DNA from: Membranipora membranacea
Lineage: Eukaryota > Bryozoa > Gymnolaemata > Cheilostomatida > Membraniporidae
Direction of reading: 5' to 3'
Assembly (NCBI GenBank): GCA_914767715.1
Contig: OU612073.1
Coordinates: 186,001 to 250,000, forward strand
DNA: 64,000 nucleotides
In this document: piece after piece, positions 49,501-59,638 of the stretch
Position numbering within the stretch: position 1 is the first letter of the stretch
Layout: each line of letters starts with the position of its first letter
Program-made: the position numbers and the translations under genes
The notes under the pieces: generated by a model
What the model saw: only the letters and a program-made list of their open reading frames with translations
What the model was told of the DNA's origin: nothing
Database searches by the model: none

Positions 49501-52500
49501 CTTTGAGTATCTGGACAATTGAAACACTAACCATATTTGAGCTACTTTATTGTACACGCACTACAAGCTAACTGACTATCTAGATAAAGTTGATAATGGG
49601 CAAAAACAGCATAAATGCAAACCACAAGATAATTGCTTTGACTGCTGCAAGGTAAACAACTTTGTATAACAATAATAAGCATATGAACGACATGATGATT
49701 CATGACATAAAAGCACTACAGACTACAGCTTCCAGCTTTCAGGTTCAAAATCTTTGGTAGGTTTTCCTTGCCAAGTCAGAATAACCGTCAATAAATTCAT
49801 CAAGCTCGGTATAGGAGCTTGAAAATTGAAAACATACTTATCAAAGACAAACAGCAAAGTAAAGACAATTTATTCTGACCGTCGTTGCCTATATATTGTC
49901 GATATGTGTTTCTTGATCAAGGGCGAAGATGCATTACGTTCTTGATAACATGTATTTTGATTTCTACCATTGTAGTACCAGCACTGTAGAAGTGAAGCGA
50001 GAACCAACCTGTCTGCCAAAGACCACTGACAGTGAAAGGGAAACTCCATCATCAAAGGAGTCAGCTGAGGAACGGTATGTAAATGGCACTATTCATTTAC
50101 AATATCTATACCCAATCCACTTGATGTTATATTGCTACTTTTAAAATTACCATCAGGGAAATTAGAAGATATATAGTAGGAAGTGACATATTTTGTATGT
50201 ATGTACTTCATCATTGTGTTTAGGGTTATAAGAATGCATTTCACTGGGAGGGAGATTTATACCGATCTGATTATGATATGAAAGTGTGATTCATCTTTTC
50301 TGTCTAATATTTTATATATCCCCAATTCATTCAATGAACTGCCTCTACTCGTGATTATGCTCCTACTTCAGCTATGTTCTGTCGATCTCAGAAGTCTGAC
50401 AAGGATACGGAGTGTGTGTCGGCTGTGGCGTGATTTAGCCCTCAACACGCGCCGGATGCCTAGTTGCAAGTTTTCCGACTTGAAATGTACTGATATTGAA
50501 CGCATATTCCGGTATGCTGCCAGAGGCAGCATATATGATTTCCTCAATATAAAGACCGTCTTTGGAACTCAAATTCCTGTGTGTGTGTATGAATCCCGTA
50601 AATCATGCCCACAGGTATATTTCAATCTAATGGATGAAAGAGCGCTGAAGTTGGAACTATCCCAGTGATCGGTGTTAGAACGATCATGCAACATTGTGGA
50701 AGAGGCAGTGGAGTGGCGATAGAATTGCGAGAAATTTTGCAGGGCTACACCACTGGCTGGATATTCGGTTACATTACTTTGGAGAAACTAAGATTCGGGT
50801 GATATCGAGTCATAAACATACACTGGAAATGATTAATCTAATTATATCCAATGTTTGTTTGTTCCCTGATGATTCGATACTATACATTTAGCTTTCTTAC
50901 TCCAATCATTATATCATGTTGTGTGCTTGTGTGTATTAAACTGTAGATTAGTTATTAGTAGTACTGACTTTCTGTTCATCTTTTAAAATAGAAGTCAGGT
51001 CATAGGTCTCATACATCATGTAGCATTTATTTTTATACTCTTATTACCGTTCCATAATCAAAAATTATGTCTTAAATTTCTGTACTGGCCTTTCCAACAC
51101 CTACTCGTCTATATTCCTGTACTTTATAAACAGCAGTCTTATGTCAATAAAGGCACAATGTACATAAATGTGTATATATATAAAATATTAGATGAATTTA
51201 GAGTCTATTTATAGTCTTGGGTAGTGCTGTCTGGTGGGCTGCCAGCACATAATGTTCATTCTATTTCTAAATCATCAGGTTTGTCACCGCTTACCCTTGA
51301 CACCAAGGACATGCGCAGAGATAGCTAGGAAATGTATAGGTTCCATTGCTTGATTAAAAACTATTGCAAGCATTCGCAAAATTAATGTTATTGGTAATGA
51401 GCAGTATATAAAAAATTACTGTGGAGACTTTTTGCCTTACTACGACAATGACTGGGTTCCGGCGCAGCCTTTGATAAAAAACCATATTAACTCATCACTA
51501 AAACTCAAGTTGTGCTTCATCCACTAACAGTGGGTAGTGTAATTTTTATCAGCTTTGTCTCCCTTGCACTAAGCCTATGCCCATGTTATTCCAACACATT
51601 CCAAACAAATCTGGTTATTTTCACGCCGGCTTATGATACAAATCGATAGGTTTATAACTAGAATGAGTTAGGCCTATAACTAATAACCTTTTCCTCCGGT
51701 CCATTGCGGTGCTACTAACTAGGTGTGCTCCACTGCAGGTCAAATTTAGGAGTTTTATTGAAAGCTAGGAAAGAAAAATGGCCCGCTAGCTGCAGAATAG
51801 GTATGGTGAAAAATGATTACATGGATGGATGAATGATGGATTGATTTTCATAGGATTTAAATTTTTAGCCATTTACAATTACGTTGTCTCCCCTATACAA
51901 CTCAAACGGATGGATTTTCATATGATTTAAAGCCCTATTATGACATTTTGGAGTGCAAAAAAAACACCAAAAGGCGCATATAACACAGAAATAGCGCTGA
52001 CAGATGATCTTACCTCTCTATTCTCCAAACAATTAACGGCGAATAAAATTATTACATTTGAGGGAAGAGATTATTACATTTGTGGGTGTTATTACAAGTT
52101 TTGAAAATTATTACGCTTGTGGGTGTAACACACTTTCATCAATGAACTAAACCTTAGCTTAAACCTTAGTTCATTGCTTTCATAAACATGACTTCCTGAT
52201 GAGTACTAAAGTAAATGCTTGTTTATATGAAGCAACAATGATGTCAAATTTCAATAGACACCATAGTTAAATCAGTGTAAATAAATACTTAGTGAATACC
52301 AACACAGAACTGGCTCTTTTTGCAAAATAAAAGCAAGATATTTATAGGCCTGTTACAAACCTGTCACTTATCTCTGTGATCTCACACTGCCCCATATACA
52401 GCCTAGTAAGTTGTGTCAGAATATACACTACCTCTGGGACAGCTCCCAGTGGGTTATTATTGATATTTAGTACCTTGAGGCGATTTAACTGTGATAATCT

Positions 52501-55500
52501 ACAATATAACATCACATTTTACACAATGTATATATAGGTGAGGAATCCTCAGTATGTGGAAAATATATGGAGAATGAGGAGCATTTTATTACATTAAAAA
52601 AGAGATTACATATATAATATATATACACAAAGCACATTTATCTATCCTGTTGTGTACCTGATTAATTTATTACAAGAAACTATTAGTACACTTAAACTTG
52701 ATTTTTACACAATTTATAGATCATTCTCCCTGATTATTTGCTGGATTGGCCGGGCAATAATAACATAACCCTGTTCACACGGCCACGGGTTTTGGTTTTT
52801 TTGGTTTGGTTGGTGGCCATGTATTGTTCGGTATAGTATCAGTAGTTGTCTTCTGCTGTTTTAGCTCTAATCTTCACCACTTTGAGCTTTGACTTTTTCT
52901 CTGTTCCATAGACAAATAAATTAACTTTGTCATTTATCATATTCAAAATAAATATAAATAAGTTGATTGCACTAAATATTGCAGTAATACTGTGAAAACA
53001 TGGCTAAGTTAAAAAATATATAGAACACCCATGAATATGACCATGACTTGACCTTGACCTAGAAATTTTCATGGTCATGGTCATGGGTGTTTTGAATTTT
53101 TTTAAACTTGGCCATGTTTTCACATTATTACTGCAATATTTAATGCTGTCGGATCGAGAAAGATCACGACAGTTCACTGATGGCAGAGTTCATATGAGAT
53201 TACTTTATAATACTGAATGCAGTTTTTCGGCAGTTTGATGATTTTATTACTGAACTACACCCTGGGGCAAATGCCCCAGGCAACAGATAAATTGCAACGC
53301 CAAGTGTTACTCCAATGCAGAAATATAATCGCCAGTGTCGAAGAGAGCGGATTGCGCTCGGCTTGTGTTACACTGCTGTTGTGACATATTCGTCGGCGTA
53401 GGATGTTCTTAATTGATCTCTATGGTATGTGATAGTGGCTTTTCTCTCACAGCATGCATGAAAGTGACGATGCTATGAGAATGGTTTGTGGTTTATAGAT
53501 ATAACAGCATACCTTTTAGAATACACTTCAGGTCTTTTGAAGCCGCCTTCTAATGTACTGGTTGATCACCATATACGTTGGTTTGGTAGGCGAATGATCT
53601 CTCTATCGTTGGTTTGGTAGTTGAGCGATCTCCTTATGCGTTGGTTTGGTAGTTGATCGATAACCTTATACATTGGTTTGGTAGATGACTCTAGTTCAGC
53701 TGATCGGTCAGAGAAGAGCTTTGATTATGCCAACATGCTCATGTTTTGTGGCGGATAGGTTTAATCCTGTGTTTTTTAAGTTGTCTGCAGCATACACATT
53801 CTCCGTATTACTTGAACTGACTGCCAGCTTTTTTCTATTTCTTTTTTTTTGAGTTGCTCCTTTTACTTTTTGATGTTTCTTCCTTTCCCTTGTCTATTTG
53901 ATTATAGCAGCATCAGTCTCACTCTGAAAGCATGAGTCCTCACTCGGGGCACCAATTGTCGGATCGAGAAAGATCACGACAGTTCACTGATGGCAGAGTT
54001 CATATGAGATTACTGAATGCAGTTTTTCGGCAGTTTGATGATTTTATTACTGAACTACACCCTGGGGCAAATGCCCCAGGCAACAGATAAATTGCAACGC
54101 CAAGTTGTAACTGTCACACGTAGCTCCCGATCGTAACTCGTAATTGTAACTCACAATTGTAACTGGCAATTGTAACTGCTAATTGTAACTCGCAATTGTA
54201 ACTGGCAATTGTAACTGCTTCTTCAGAGCAAAAACCACTGTCCTTTATACTGACCTGTATAAATAGGTCGTAAAAATAGAAACGGTGGGATGATACGTCA
54301 TTATTTTGATGGCCAACCTCCGCATTTAGATGGTAATTAAATGTGCAAAAAATGGAAGTAAAGTATAACAATTAATCAGATTAGGACCATGGCAACCATG
54401 ACAGTGCAATATAGACGTGTCACATACAGTGTATGTGACAATGCAATCAACTTATTTATATTTATTTTGAATATGATAAATGACAAAGTTAGTTTATTTG
54501 TCTATGGAACAGAGAAAAAGTCAAAGCTCAAAGTGGTGAAGATTAGAGCTAAAACAGCAGAAGACAACTACTTAAACTATACCGAACAATACATGGCCAC
54601 CAACCAAACCAAAAAAACCAAAACCCGTGGCCGTGTGAACAGGGCTAATAATAACAAGTAAAGGAGCAGCTTTAAAGGGTCCTGATAAACTTTGTTCGAA
54701 AAATAATCATTTTACTGTCACATATACCTGTCACTTATCTTTGTGATCTCACACCCCTCCAGTACCAGCTTAGTAAGTTGTGTCAGATTATACACTCCCT
54801 CTGGGACAGCTCCTAGTGGGTTCTCACTGATATCCAGTACCTCGAGCCGATCTAACTGTGATAATCTACAATACACCATCACATTATACACAATATATAT
54901 AGGTGAGGAATCCTATTCAGGGGTAGGGATTATATTTTATTGCGTATTACATTTTAAAAAAGTGTATATATACATGTGTCAGACAATAAGCATACAGCAT
55001 ATTTATCTACCATGTTGTGGATCTGATTAATTTATCATCTCAAACTTAGACAGAATATCAACTGGGAGTTTCAGACAAAACTCCCTGATATCAGGCATAC
55101 AAAAAAAGGCACCAGGACTTGTCTGCAAAATGAATATTAAGTAGCCAACTCCTTAACTAAACAACAAACACCACAATATCTACTGTTGAACTGCATGCCA
55201 AAGCCACACCAGAGAGACCAGATATCAGATTATCAGATTGTGTATACTAGGGTATATATCTACATCATCATACTAACAGGCATAGACTCAGCCAACTATA
55301 TCGAGGTAAGGTAGGAATTCCAATACATTTGATTGCTTCTTCTCAACAATCAAAACCTCAAGGCAGATTGATAATCTGAACAAGCAGACATGAACACATC
55401 ACCTCATACCAGGAAAACGGACTAACTGTTAACAAACATTTTTTCCTTGTACCGAACAATTATCCTGCATTTCTCAGTCCAATTATGTCAGAAACAAGTA

Positions 55501-56972
55501 ATGAGTAAGAAAGCTGAACTAAAGTTTAAAAAGACGAAATTAGAATGGTGTATCCTTACCTCTCCCAATGTAATCGATCCTCTCTCAGTGATTCCTTATT
55601 AATATCCTTCAGTCTGAGCTGTGAGACATCAGGGGCTACATTGGATATCCAGTCAGGGATACACTTTGGGGACCTGATATAGAGGTGTGTGATAGAGTTA
55701 TCTCCCTTAGATAACTCGATATCTCTCACTGTCATATGTCTGTAGACTGGGGAGTCTTGTATCTTCACCCTCTGCCCTGTGTGTTGGAACCATACCCAGT
55801 ACTTATCTATATAATATATGTAATAATATAATATATGATATCAATACATGTAGTTAAAAGCTTTGATTATTATAATCTATTGTTTTGGTCAGTTATTTAA
55901 TCAGGATTTGCTAACTTTAAATACATTGAATAAGCCAAATAAATACTTTGCATTCAAATTGTGGCAAATTTTGTTATTACACACAATGTAATGGTTTCTA
56001 ATTACTTATATTGAGATCATTGATTGATCAGAGAATATTTCGATGATATCCTCACAGAGTAAGGATATATCCTCATGCTGTGTCGGACTATTTTATTGCC
56101 TCATTTAAAGTAAAATCACCTATCAAACAGTATTCTTCAGAGTATAAAACATAATTACTGGGACCGACAACATTCATACCACCGAGTCAGCACATCACTG
56201 TCATTACTAAAATCTTGGCAGTTATTTTAGGCTGCTCAGTTCAGTATCAACTCAAAACTATCTCTTTTTTGTGTAGGGTTAGACCACAGACTTAATATAT
56301 ATTTTAGTCTATGGGTTAGACCCTTACAATGGCTTACATTATGTGTTTAACAGTTAAATATTATTTTATGTGACAGTAAGACAAACAAAGTAGGTTTGTA
56401 CACTCGATATGACTGATATGTTTATCTACCACCAGATAACAGTGTAGATCATCTGATCGTTATATACATTATTGATATGAATTTATATCAATGGTTATAT
56501 AGAGTACTTTGATCCAGTCTTACAGAATCCATCAAACTTTGTTTCTACCGTAATTTGTGCTTGAAGGCCCTCTTTTCCAAAATCGGATGGTTCCACATTT
56601 TCTAGTGAAATATAATAATAAGATACCATTCTTGTTATTTCTTAACATCTTTTAACACCAACCTTCTGACACTCTCTCTTCTGTGTTATGTGTTACTCTG
56701 GGATATGACACCACTGACCGACGCACTGTACTCACTGACGGATGCTTTGTACTCACTGATGGACCCACTGGACTCACTGACGGACGCTCTTTACTCATTG
56801 ACGGACGCCCTGTACTCACTGATGGACGCACTATACTCACTGAGGGCTGCTTTGTACTCACTGAGGGCTGCTTTGTACTCACTGACGGGTGCTCTGTAAT
56901 CGCTGACGGACGTTCTGCACTCACAGAGGGCCGCACTTCACCGACAATTTTTGATTTAATCGTATTCCCCAT
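40510..56972 (-). CDS. LRR-caspase protein with N-terminal PSVST repeats (14-exon model)
   Basis: Exons, 5' to 3': 56,972-56,663; 56,601-56,549; 55,801-55,560; 54,865-54,728; 52,498-52,361; 44,013-43,679; 43,420-43,328; 43,157-42,979; 42,729-42,544; 42,383-42,146; 41,916-41,760; 41,419-41,310; 41,022-40,779; 40,589-40,510. Phases agree at every junction except in exon 11. Order of parts: MGNTIKS start and 7-residue PSVST repeats; an unclassified segment (YWVWFQHTGQRVKIQD); two 138-nt exons of two LRRs each (LSQLDRLEVLDISENPLG); a longer LRR exon ending KKGLQAVKEYY; an acidic linker; caspase p20 with RGRALILSN, the catalytic His in ITSHGAEG and the catalytic Cys in IIQACAG; then p10 with MGSPFIRAIVLHFYK and KITSTLGKTSLYLEPG. 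Both catalytic residues are present. Caspases cut after Asp in cell death or innate signalling; an LRR sensor role is inferred. The alternative is two neighbouring genes split before exon 9, which starts with ATG. Confidence 0.72.
41760..41916 (-). other. Ambiguous p20-p10 linker exon of the caspase
   Basis: With the strong acceptor CCTATAG at 41,917 the frame reads 36 codons and then stops at TGA. A frame that continues into p10 (SSQQGAEADDDLDSGPEDI, then ANLFIMQS) is open only downstream and needs an internal acceptor near 41,853 (CACAGAG). The second reading has the acidic Asp-rich linker expected between the subunits. Either alternative acceptors make a truncated and a full form, or there is an indel in the genome or the assembly. 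Confidence 0.55.
44404..44790 (+). repeat. Three degenerate tRNA-like (SINE) heads in a row
   Basis: Segments near 44,404-44,480, 44,530-44,600 and 44,703-44,790 each have an A-box-like GTGGCTTACTGATTAG or GTGGCTGAGCAGTTAG and/or a downstream B-box-like stretch (GGTTCAGGTC, TTTCAAATCCCGG, AATAATTCCGG), followed by GGTGA(A/G)G(C/T)CAGATT. They lie in the intron just outside the 7.2 kb element. They are SINE remnants, not tRNA genes. Confidence 0.5.
45156..45611 (+). CDS. Unidentified ORF at the left end of the 7.2 kb element
   Basis: A 151-codon frame starts within the left inverted repeat and runs into unique sequence. The C-terminal half (KVLIKPARAHQDSRWSNYDF, then HLIIFLEPSFRVARIYINSD) has regular beta-strand-like alternation. 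I do not recognise it. It may be a decayed exon of an element gene. The first 40 residues are encoded by the TIR and are unlikely to be significant. Confidence 0.3.
   Translation: MYWRIERSDHLTALLLCYMRLWCFFFTPNCHNRVLNENPCKGIDLCRGDNFIINFETDKKLPLREIISNKFNTGINNQSHCTLQYYQTLCLVGRVKVLIKPARAHQDSRWSNYDFTDAVHLIIFLEPSFRVARIYINSDNHVNYFYGESFK
45901..46409 (+). CDS. Predicted first exons of the 7.2 kb element's gene
   Basis: ATGTCAACTTCACTCCTCAG at 45,901-45,920 meets a GTGAGT donor, and the acceptor TTTTTCAG precedes 46,164. The spliced frame runs in phase to a GTAAGC donor after 46,408. The product (about 88 residues) has a hydrophobic stretch (VMLRLVFSIFICCDSVYA) and then a basic, Thr/Ser-containing part with no clear family. 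It could be the N-terminus of the integrase polyprotein, but its donor phase does not fit the integrase acceptor at 47,147, so an exon may be missing or the gene is damaged. Confidence 0.35.
47149..48731 (+). pseudogene. Integrase-OTU polyprotein remnant
   Basis: An acceptor (TTTTTTGCAG) precedes the frame. The core domain shows the first catalytic Asp (KIDLVDFRDN), YRYILTVLDVFARYTWLRPL and the region of the third residue (QGKVERSHRTLKYK). The second Asp block, normally in a D-x-GTEF context, is missing: the sequence passes straight to TEFKQDV with a frame change near 47,582. In-frame stops occur near 47,662, 48,072 and 48,226. The C-terminal part (DRVLIRLKTGN, WISVRDLTGST) resembles the small barrel that follows integrases. 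It continues in the same frame into an OTU-like cysteine protease with DGNCQF at 48,253-48,270 and GDHLTLQVAAEIFNVQI. The expected C-terminal catalytic His is Arg (GTRYVVL). The gene is dead in this copy. Confidence 0.8.
49303..49532. mobile_element. 230-bp near-perfect foldback nested in the 7.2 kb element
   Basis: The arms of 115 bp start GGTTAGTGTTTCAATTGTCC and end with its complement, centred on CCGG at 49,416-49,419. I see at most a couple of mismatches, near the centre. It would extrude a very stable hairpin and is probably a recent MITE insertion. Confidence 0.9.
49972..50668 (+). CDS. F-box-containing exons at the right part of the 7.2 kb element
   Basis: An exon with acceptor (CATTGTAG) and donor (CG then GTATGT) at 49,972-50,082 encodes a Ser/Thr/Glu/Lys-rich linker (VEVKREPTCLPKTTDSERET). 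The next open segment, from about 50,310 to the stop at 50,668, encodes an F-box-like motif: LPLLVIMLLLQLCSVDLRSL followed by TRIRSVCRLWRDLAL, with the usual Leu-Pro start, the VC..W.dla end and about 40 residues. F-boxes bind Skp1 in SCF ubiquitin ligases. Whether these exons belong to the element's own gene or to a captured host gene is not clear. No substrate-binding repeat follows. Confidence 0.55.
52975..53145. repeat. Inverted repeat inside the 1.9 kb element
   Basis: TATTGCAGTAATACTGTGAA with AACACCCATGAATATGACCA on the left is matched, inverted, by GGTCATGGTCATGGGTGTT and TTCACATTATTACTGCAATA on the right. The arms are about 75 bp, around a TTGACCTTGACC loop. Confidence 0.7.
53147..54104 (-). 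mobile_element. Truncated LTR-type retroelement (direct repeats plus PBS-like site)
   Basis: Two nearly identical direct repeats (53,147-53,304 and 53,957-54,104) differ mainly by a 10-bp indel. Read on the minus strand they end in GATCCGACA. The right-hand one is followed after two bases by TGGTGCCCCGAGTGAGGA, which looks like a tRNA primer-binding site next to a 5' LTR. The roughly 650-bp interior has three loose copies of GTTGGTTTGGTAG and no pol frame. A small non-autonomous LTR element (TRIM-like) is the best reading. Confidence 0.55.
54106..54235. repeat. AATTGTAACT minisatellite
   Basis: About seven units of (CT/GG/GC)AATTGTAACT at a period of 15-16 bp. It adjoins the right-hand LTR-like repeat and may be part of its flank. 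Confidence 0.8.
56700..56932 (-). repeat. Coding 21-bp minisatellite, copy A
   Basis: About eleven 21-bp units (consensus TCACTGACGGACGCTCTGTAC on one strand, written here as one unit) stay in frame in the first exon of the LRR-caspase gene. They encode seven-residue repeats of the (R/Q)PSVST(E/K/V) type. Copy B has about twice as many. Confidence 0.85.
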
Positions 56973-57625
56973 TTTTTCGTTATCTTGCCTAAAATAGTCA
57001 ACATTAGTCAAGTGGTGAGAAGATAGTGGTTTAGGTTGAAGATCGAGTTGAGAATGGTATTCGCTAGGTGTGTATTATTTTCAAGCTCTTTCTACTACAC
57101 CTGTCCGGAAGTGTCTACCAGACAACATATCCCGAACAACCTCAACCAACCTACCACAAAACATTCATTTGCCTGCTGATCCCCAATGATATGAGAATTT
57201 GGGTTAATCTGCATGACAGAGTGGCAAACTGAGAAGAAAGCTTTCCAGGCTCTATAACATGATTTATCACTGTGATTGTGATTGGCATAATCTTGGTGGT
57301 GGTAAAGATAGGGTATGTAAATTAATTATTATAGTCAAATAAATCTTATAGCTATAGTTGACTGAAATCATTTCCAAGTACCAAGGCTAGCGTTGTGAAT
57401 TAGTCATTCACCACTTTGTTAATTTCCTGGTTTGTTTCAGAAGAAATAAAGAAGTAATGTAACTCAGTGCACTATAAGCAAAATAAAAAAGTTGAAAAGT
57501 TCCCTTATCATCTTGTTAGTGTCTGATATAACATGATTGTGACTGCGTAAACTTCTGTTATTGTATCTTATCAGTTAGCTATGACCATAGGGTTATTATA
57601 TATAGAGTATATAGCAACTCTATGG

Positions 57626-57858
57626 CCGTGGCGCAATGGGTAAGGCATGGGTCTTTCACACGAGAGGTCCCGTGTTCAATTCCTGGAGTGTCACGGTGGT
57701 GTCAGGAAGAGCATCCGACCTCAAATCCTCCTGTGCCCCATCAGGATCCAGTCAGTAGACCCGTACTGATACCGAGACATAAAACCAAGCAACATCATGG
57801 TTTATCACACGGTATCACAGGGTATCGAGACAATAAATGGACGTGAGTTTTATATAAT
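57626..57858 (+). mobile_element. tRNA-derived SINE in copy A
   Basis: The head has an A-box-like TGGCGCAATGGGTAAGGC and a B-box-like GTGTTCAATTCC, followed by GGTGTCAGGAAGAGCATCCG, a body sequence of a type widespread in invertebrate SINEs. AACTCTATGG flanks it on both sides (57,616-57,625 and 57,859-57,868). The matching place in copy B (about 59,590) has the target once and no SINE. Confidence 0.85.
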
Positions 57859-58331
57859 AACTCTATGGCTATGACTGATAAGCAGGCAAAGCTAGGTAGA
57901 AACTCCTCATTATTTTGTCCTGAGTTATTTAGATCGCATACATTAATCTACTACCTGTCTTACTGAAAAAGGTTTCCTCCAGGTTTTCTTCAGATCATTA
58001 ATATAAAAAGCCTCGGTAGATGTGAGATTGAAGTAATTGTTGGGGGTGTATTATTAGGTAGGACCAGTGGGCCATAGCCCTGTCACATTTCAGCTGGAAG
58101 GTTTTGAAAAAAGGCTCCAAAATTGTCTAAGTAATAAGAGTACACATTGATTATATATAAGTTAATCCAGCGCTCAGTAGAATTGATTGAATAACAATGT
58201 TATACAATGTTTAAAATCTTTAAAAAGTGACATGGTGAGAATTCCACAGACATGCTTTATTAGCTAGATCAAAGGCTCTAAACATTCAAAACTCAGTAAA
58301 GTGGTTGAATTTGATTTGGTGACATAAATAC

Positions 58332-58905
58332 CTGGTATCAAACAGATGTCTTAGTGTTTGGACGGACGGACGCTCTGTACTCGCTGAGGGCTGCTCTGTA
58401 CTCACTGACGGACGCTCTGTACTCACTGAGGGCTGCTCTGTACTCACTGACGGACGCTCTGTACTCACTGAGGGCTGCTCTGTACTCACTGACGGACACA
58501 CTGTAATCACTGAGGGCTGCTCTGTACTCACTGACGGACGCTCTGTACTCACTGAGGGCTGCTCTGTACTCACTGACGGACACACTGTACTCACTGAGGG
58601 CTGCTCTGTACTCACTGACGGACACACTGTACTCACTGAGGGCTGCTCTGTACTCACTGACGGACGCACTGTACTCACTGACCGACGCACTGTACTGAGT
58701 GACGGACGCTCTGTACTCGCTGACGGACACACTGTACTCACTGACCGACGCACTGTACTCACTGACGGGCGCTCTGTAATCGCTGACGGACACACTGTAC
58801 TCACTGACGGGCGCTCTGTAATCGCTGACGGACACACTGTAATCGCTGACGGACGTTCTGCACTCACAGAGGGCCGCAATTCACCGACAATTAATGATTT
58901 AATCG
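58332..58905 (-). CDS. Duplicate repeat-coding first exon, copy B
   Basis: It starts with ATG in the same context as the copy A exon (MGNTIKSLIVGELRPSV), preceded by a TATTTTAG acceptor. It encodes about 24 seven-residue units and ends at a consensus donor (ACCAG then GTATTT). Its end differs from copy A (QTLRHLFDTR) and leaves phase 2, not phase 1. It could be the first exon of a second gene whose rest was not duplicated, or an alternative first exon. Phase 2 would fit the LRR exons directly. The MGN start may be N-myristoylated, which I infer only from the first residues. Confidence 0.55.
58361..58866 (-). repeat. Coding 21/42-bp minisatellite, copy B
   Basis: The 21-bp units alternate between a GAGGGCTGCTCTGT form (encoding EQPSVST) and a GACGGACGCTCTGT form (encoding ERPSVST or VCPSVST), giving a 42-bp higher-order period over most of the array. 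All length changes are multiples of 21 bp, so the frame is kept. Confidence 0.9.
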
Positions 58906-59638
58906 TATTCCCCATTTTTTCGTTATCTTGCCTAAAATAGTCAACATCAGTCAAGTGGTGAGAAGATAGTGGTTTAGGTTGAAGATCGAGTTGAGAATTG
59001 TATTCGCTAGGTGTGTATTATTTTCAAGCTCTTTCTACTACACCTGTCCGGAAGTGTCTACCAGACAACATATCCCGAACAACCTCAACCAACCAACCAC
59101 AAAACATTCATTTGCCTGCTGATCCCCAATGATATGAGAATTTGGGTTAATCTGCATGACAGAGTGGCAAACTGAGAAGAAAGCTGTCCAGGCTCTATAA
59201 CATGATTTATCACTGTGATTGTGATTGGCATAATCTTGGTGATGGTAAAGATAGGGTATGTAAATGAATTATTATAGTCAAATAAATCTTAGAGCTATAG
59301 TTGACTGAAATCATTTCCAAGTACCAAGGCTAGCGTTGTGAATTAGTCATTCACCACTTTGTTAATTTCCTGGTTTGTTTCAGAAGAAATAAAGAAGTAA
59401 TGTAACTCAGTGCATTATAAGCAAAAAAAAAGGTTGAAAAGTTCCCTTATCATCTTGTTAGTGTCTGATATAACATGATTGTGACTGCGTAAACTTATGT
59501 TATTGTATCTTATCAGTAAGCTTTGACCATAGGGTTATTTATATACTCTATATACTCTATATACTAATACATATATAGAGTATATAATAACTCTATGGCT
59601 ATGACTGATAAGCAGGCAAAGTTAGGTAGAAACTCCTT

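Larger units (their letters stand above)
44921..52130. mobile_element. 7,210-bp TIR transposon with retroviral-type integrase, OTU and F-box remnants
   Basis: Both ends read TGTTACACCCACAAG inward, and both are flanked by CACTT (44,916-44,920 and 52,131-52,135), an exact 5-bp target duplication. The terminal inverted repeats run about 385 bp at the left and 245 bp at the right. The left is longer because CCCACAAGTGTAAT/CCCTCAAATGTAAT units are multiplied inside it. TG...CA ends with a short target duplication fit an integrase-type DDE enzyme, and the interior encodes one (47,149-48,075). Ginger-type cut-and-paste elements are known to combine a Gypsy-like integrase with OTU domains, and I recall ends of the TGTNR type for them. 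No LTR or reverse transcriptase is seen. The element sits in the intron between LRR exons 5 and 6 of the caspase gene. Confidence 0.88.
52765..54646. mobile_element. 1,882-bp long-TIR element with a 9-bp target duplication
   Basis: Inverted repeats of about 215 bp start with CCCTGTTCACACGGCCACGG and include TTGACTTTTTCTCTGTTCCA. They lie at 52,769-52,980 and 54,430-54,644. AATAATAAC flanks both ends exactly (52,756-52,764 and 54,647-54,655). Long inverted repeats with a 9-bp duplication recall Mutator-like elements. There is no transposase, and the centre is filled by other repeats. It sits in the intron between LRR exons 4 and 5. Confidence 0.8.

Noticed and set aside
53577..53690. Possible CRISPR-like array (three spaced GTTGGTTTGGTAG units)
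   Set aside because: Units are degenerate, spacing is irregular, and the sequence is animal DNA inside a retroelement interior.
56683..56997. Plus-strand frames rich in LTDG and LTDALYS units
   Set aside because: Antisense readings of the copy A coding minisatellite.
57622..57846. 74-codon frame starting MAVAQWVRHG
   Set aside because: It lies wholly within the tRNA-derived SINE.
58338..58835. 165-codon frame of repeated SEYRA units
   Set aside because: It is the alternative frame of the 21-bp coding minisatellite. The PSVST frame has the ATG context, acceptor and donor shared with copy A.
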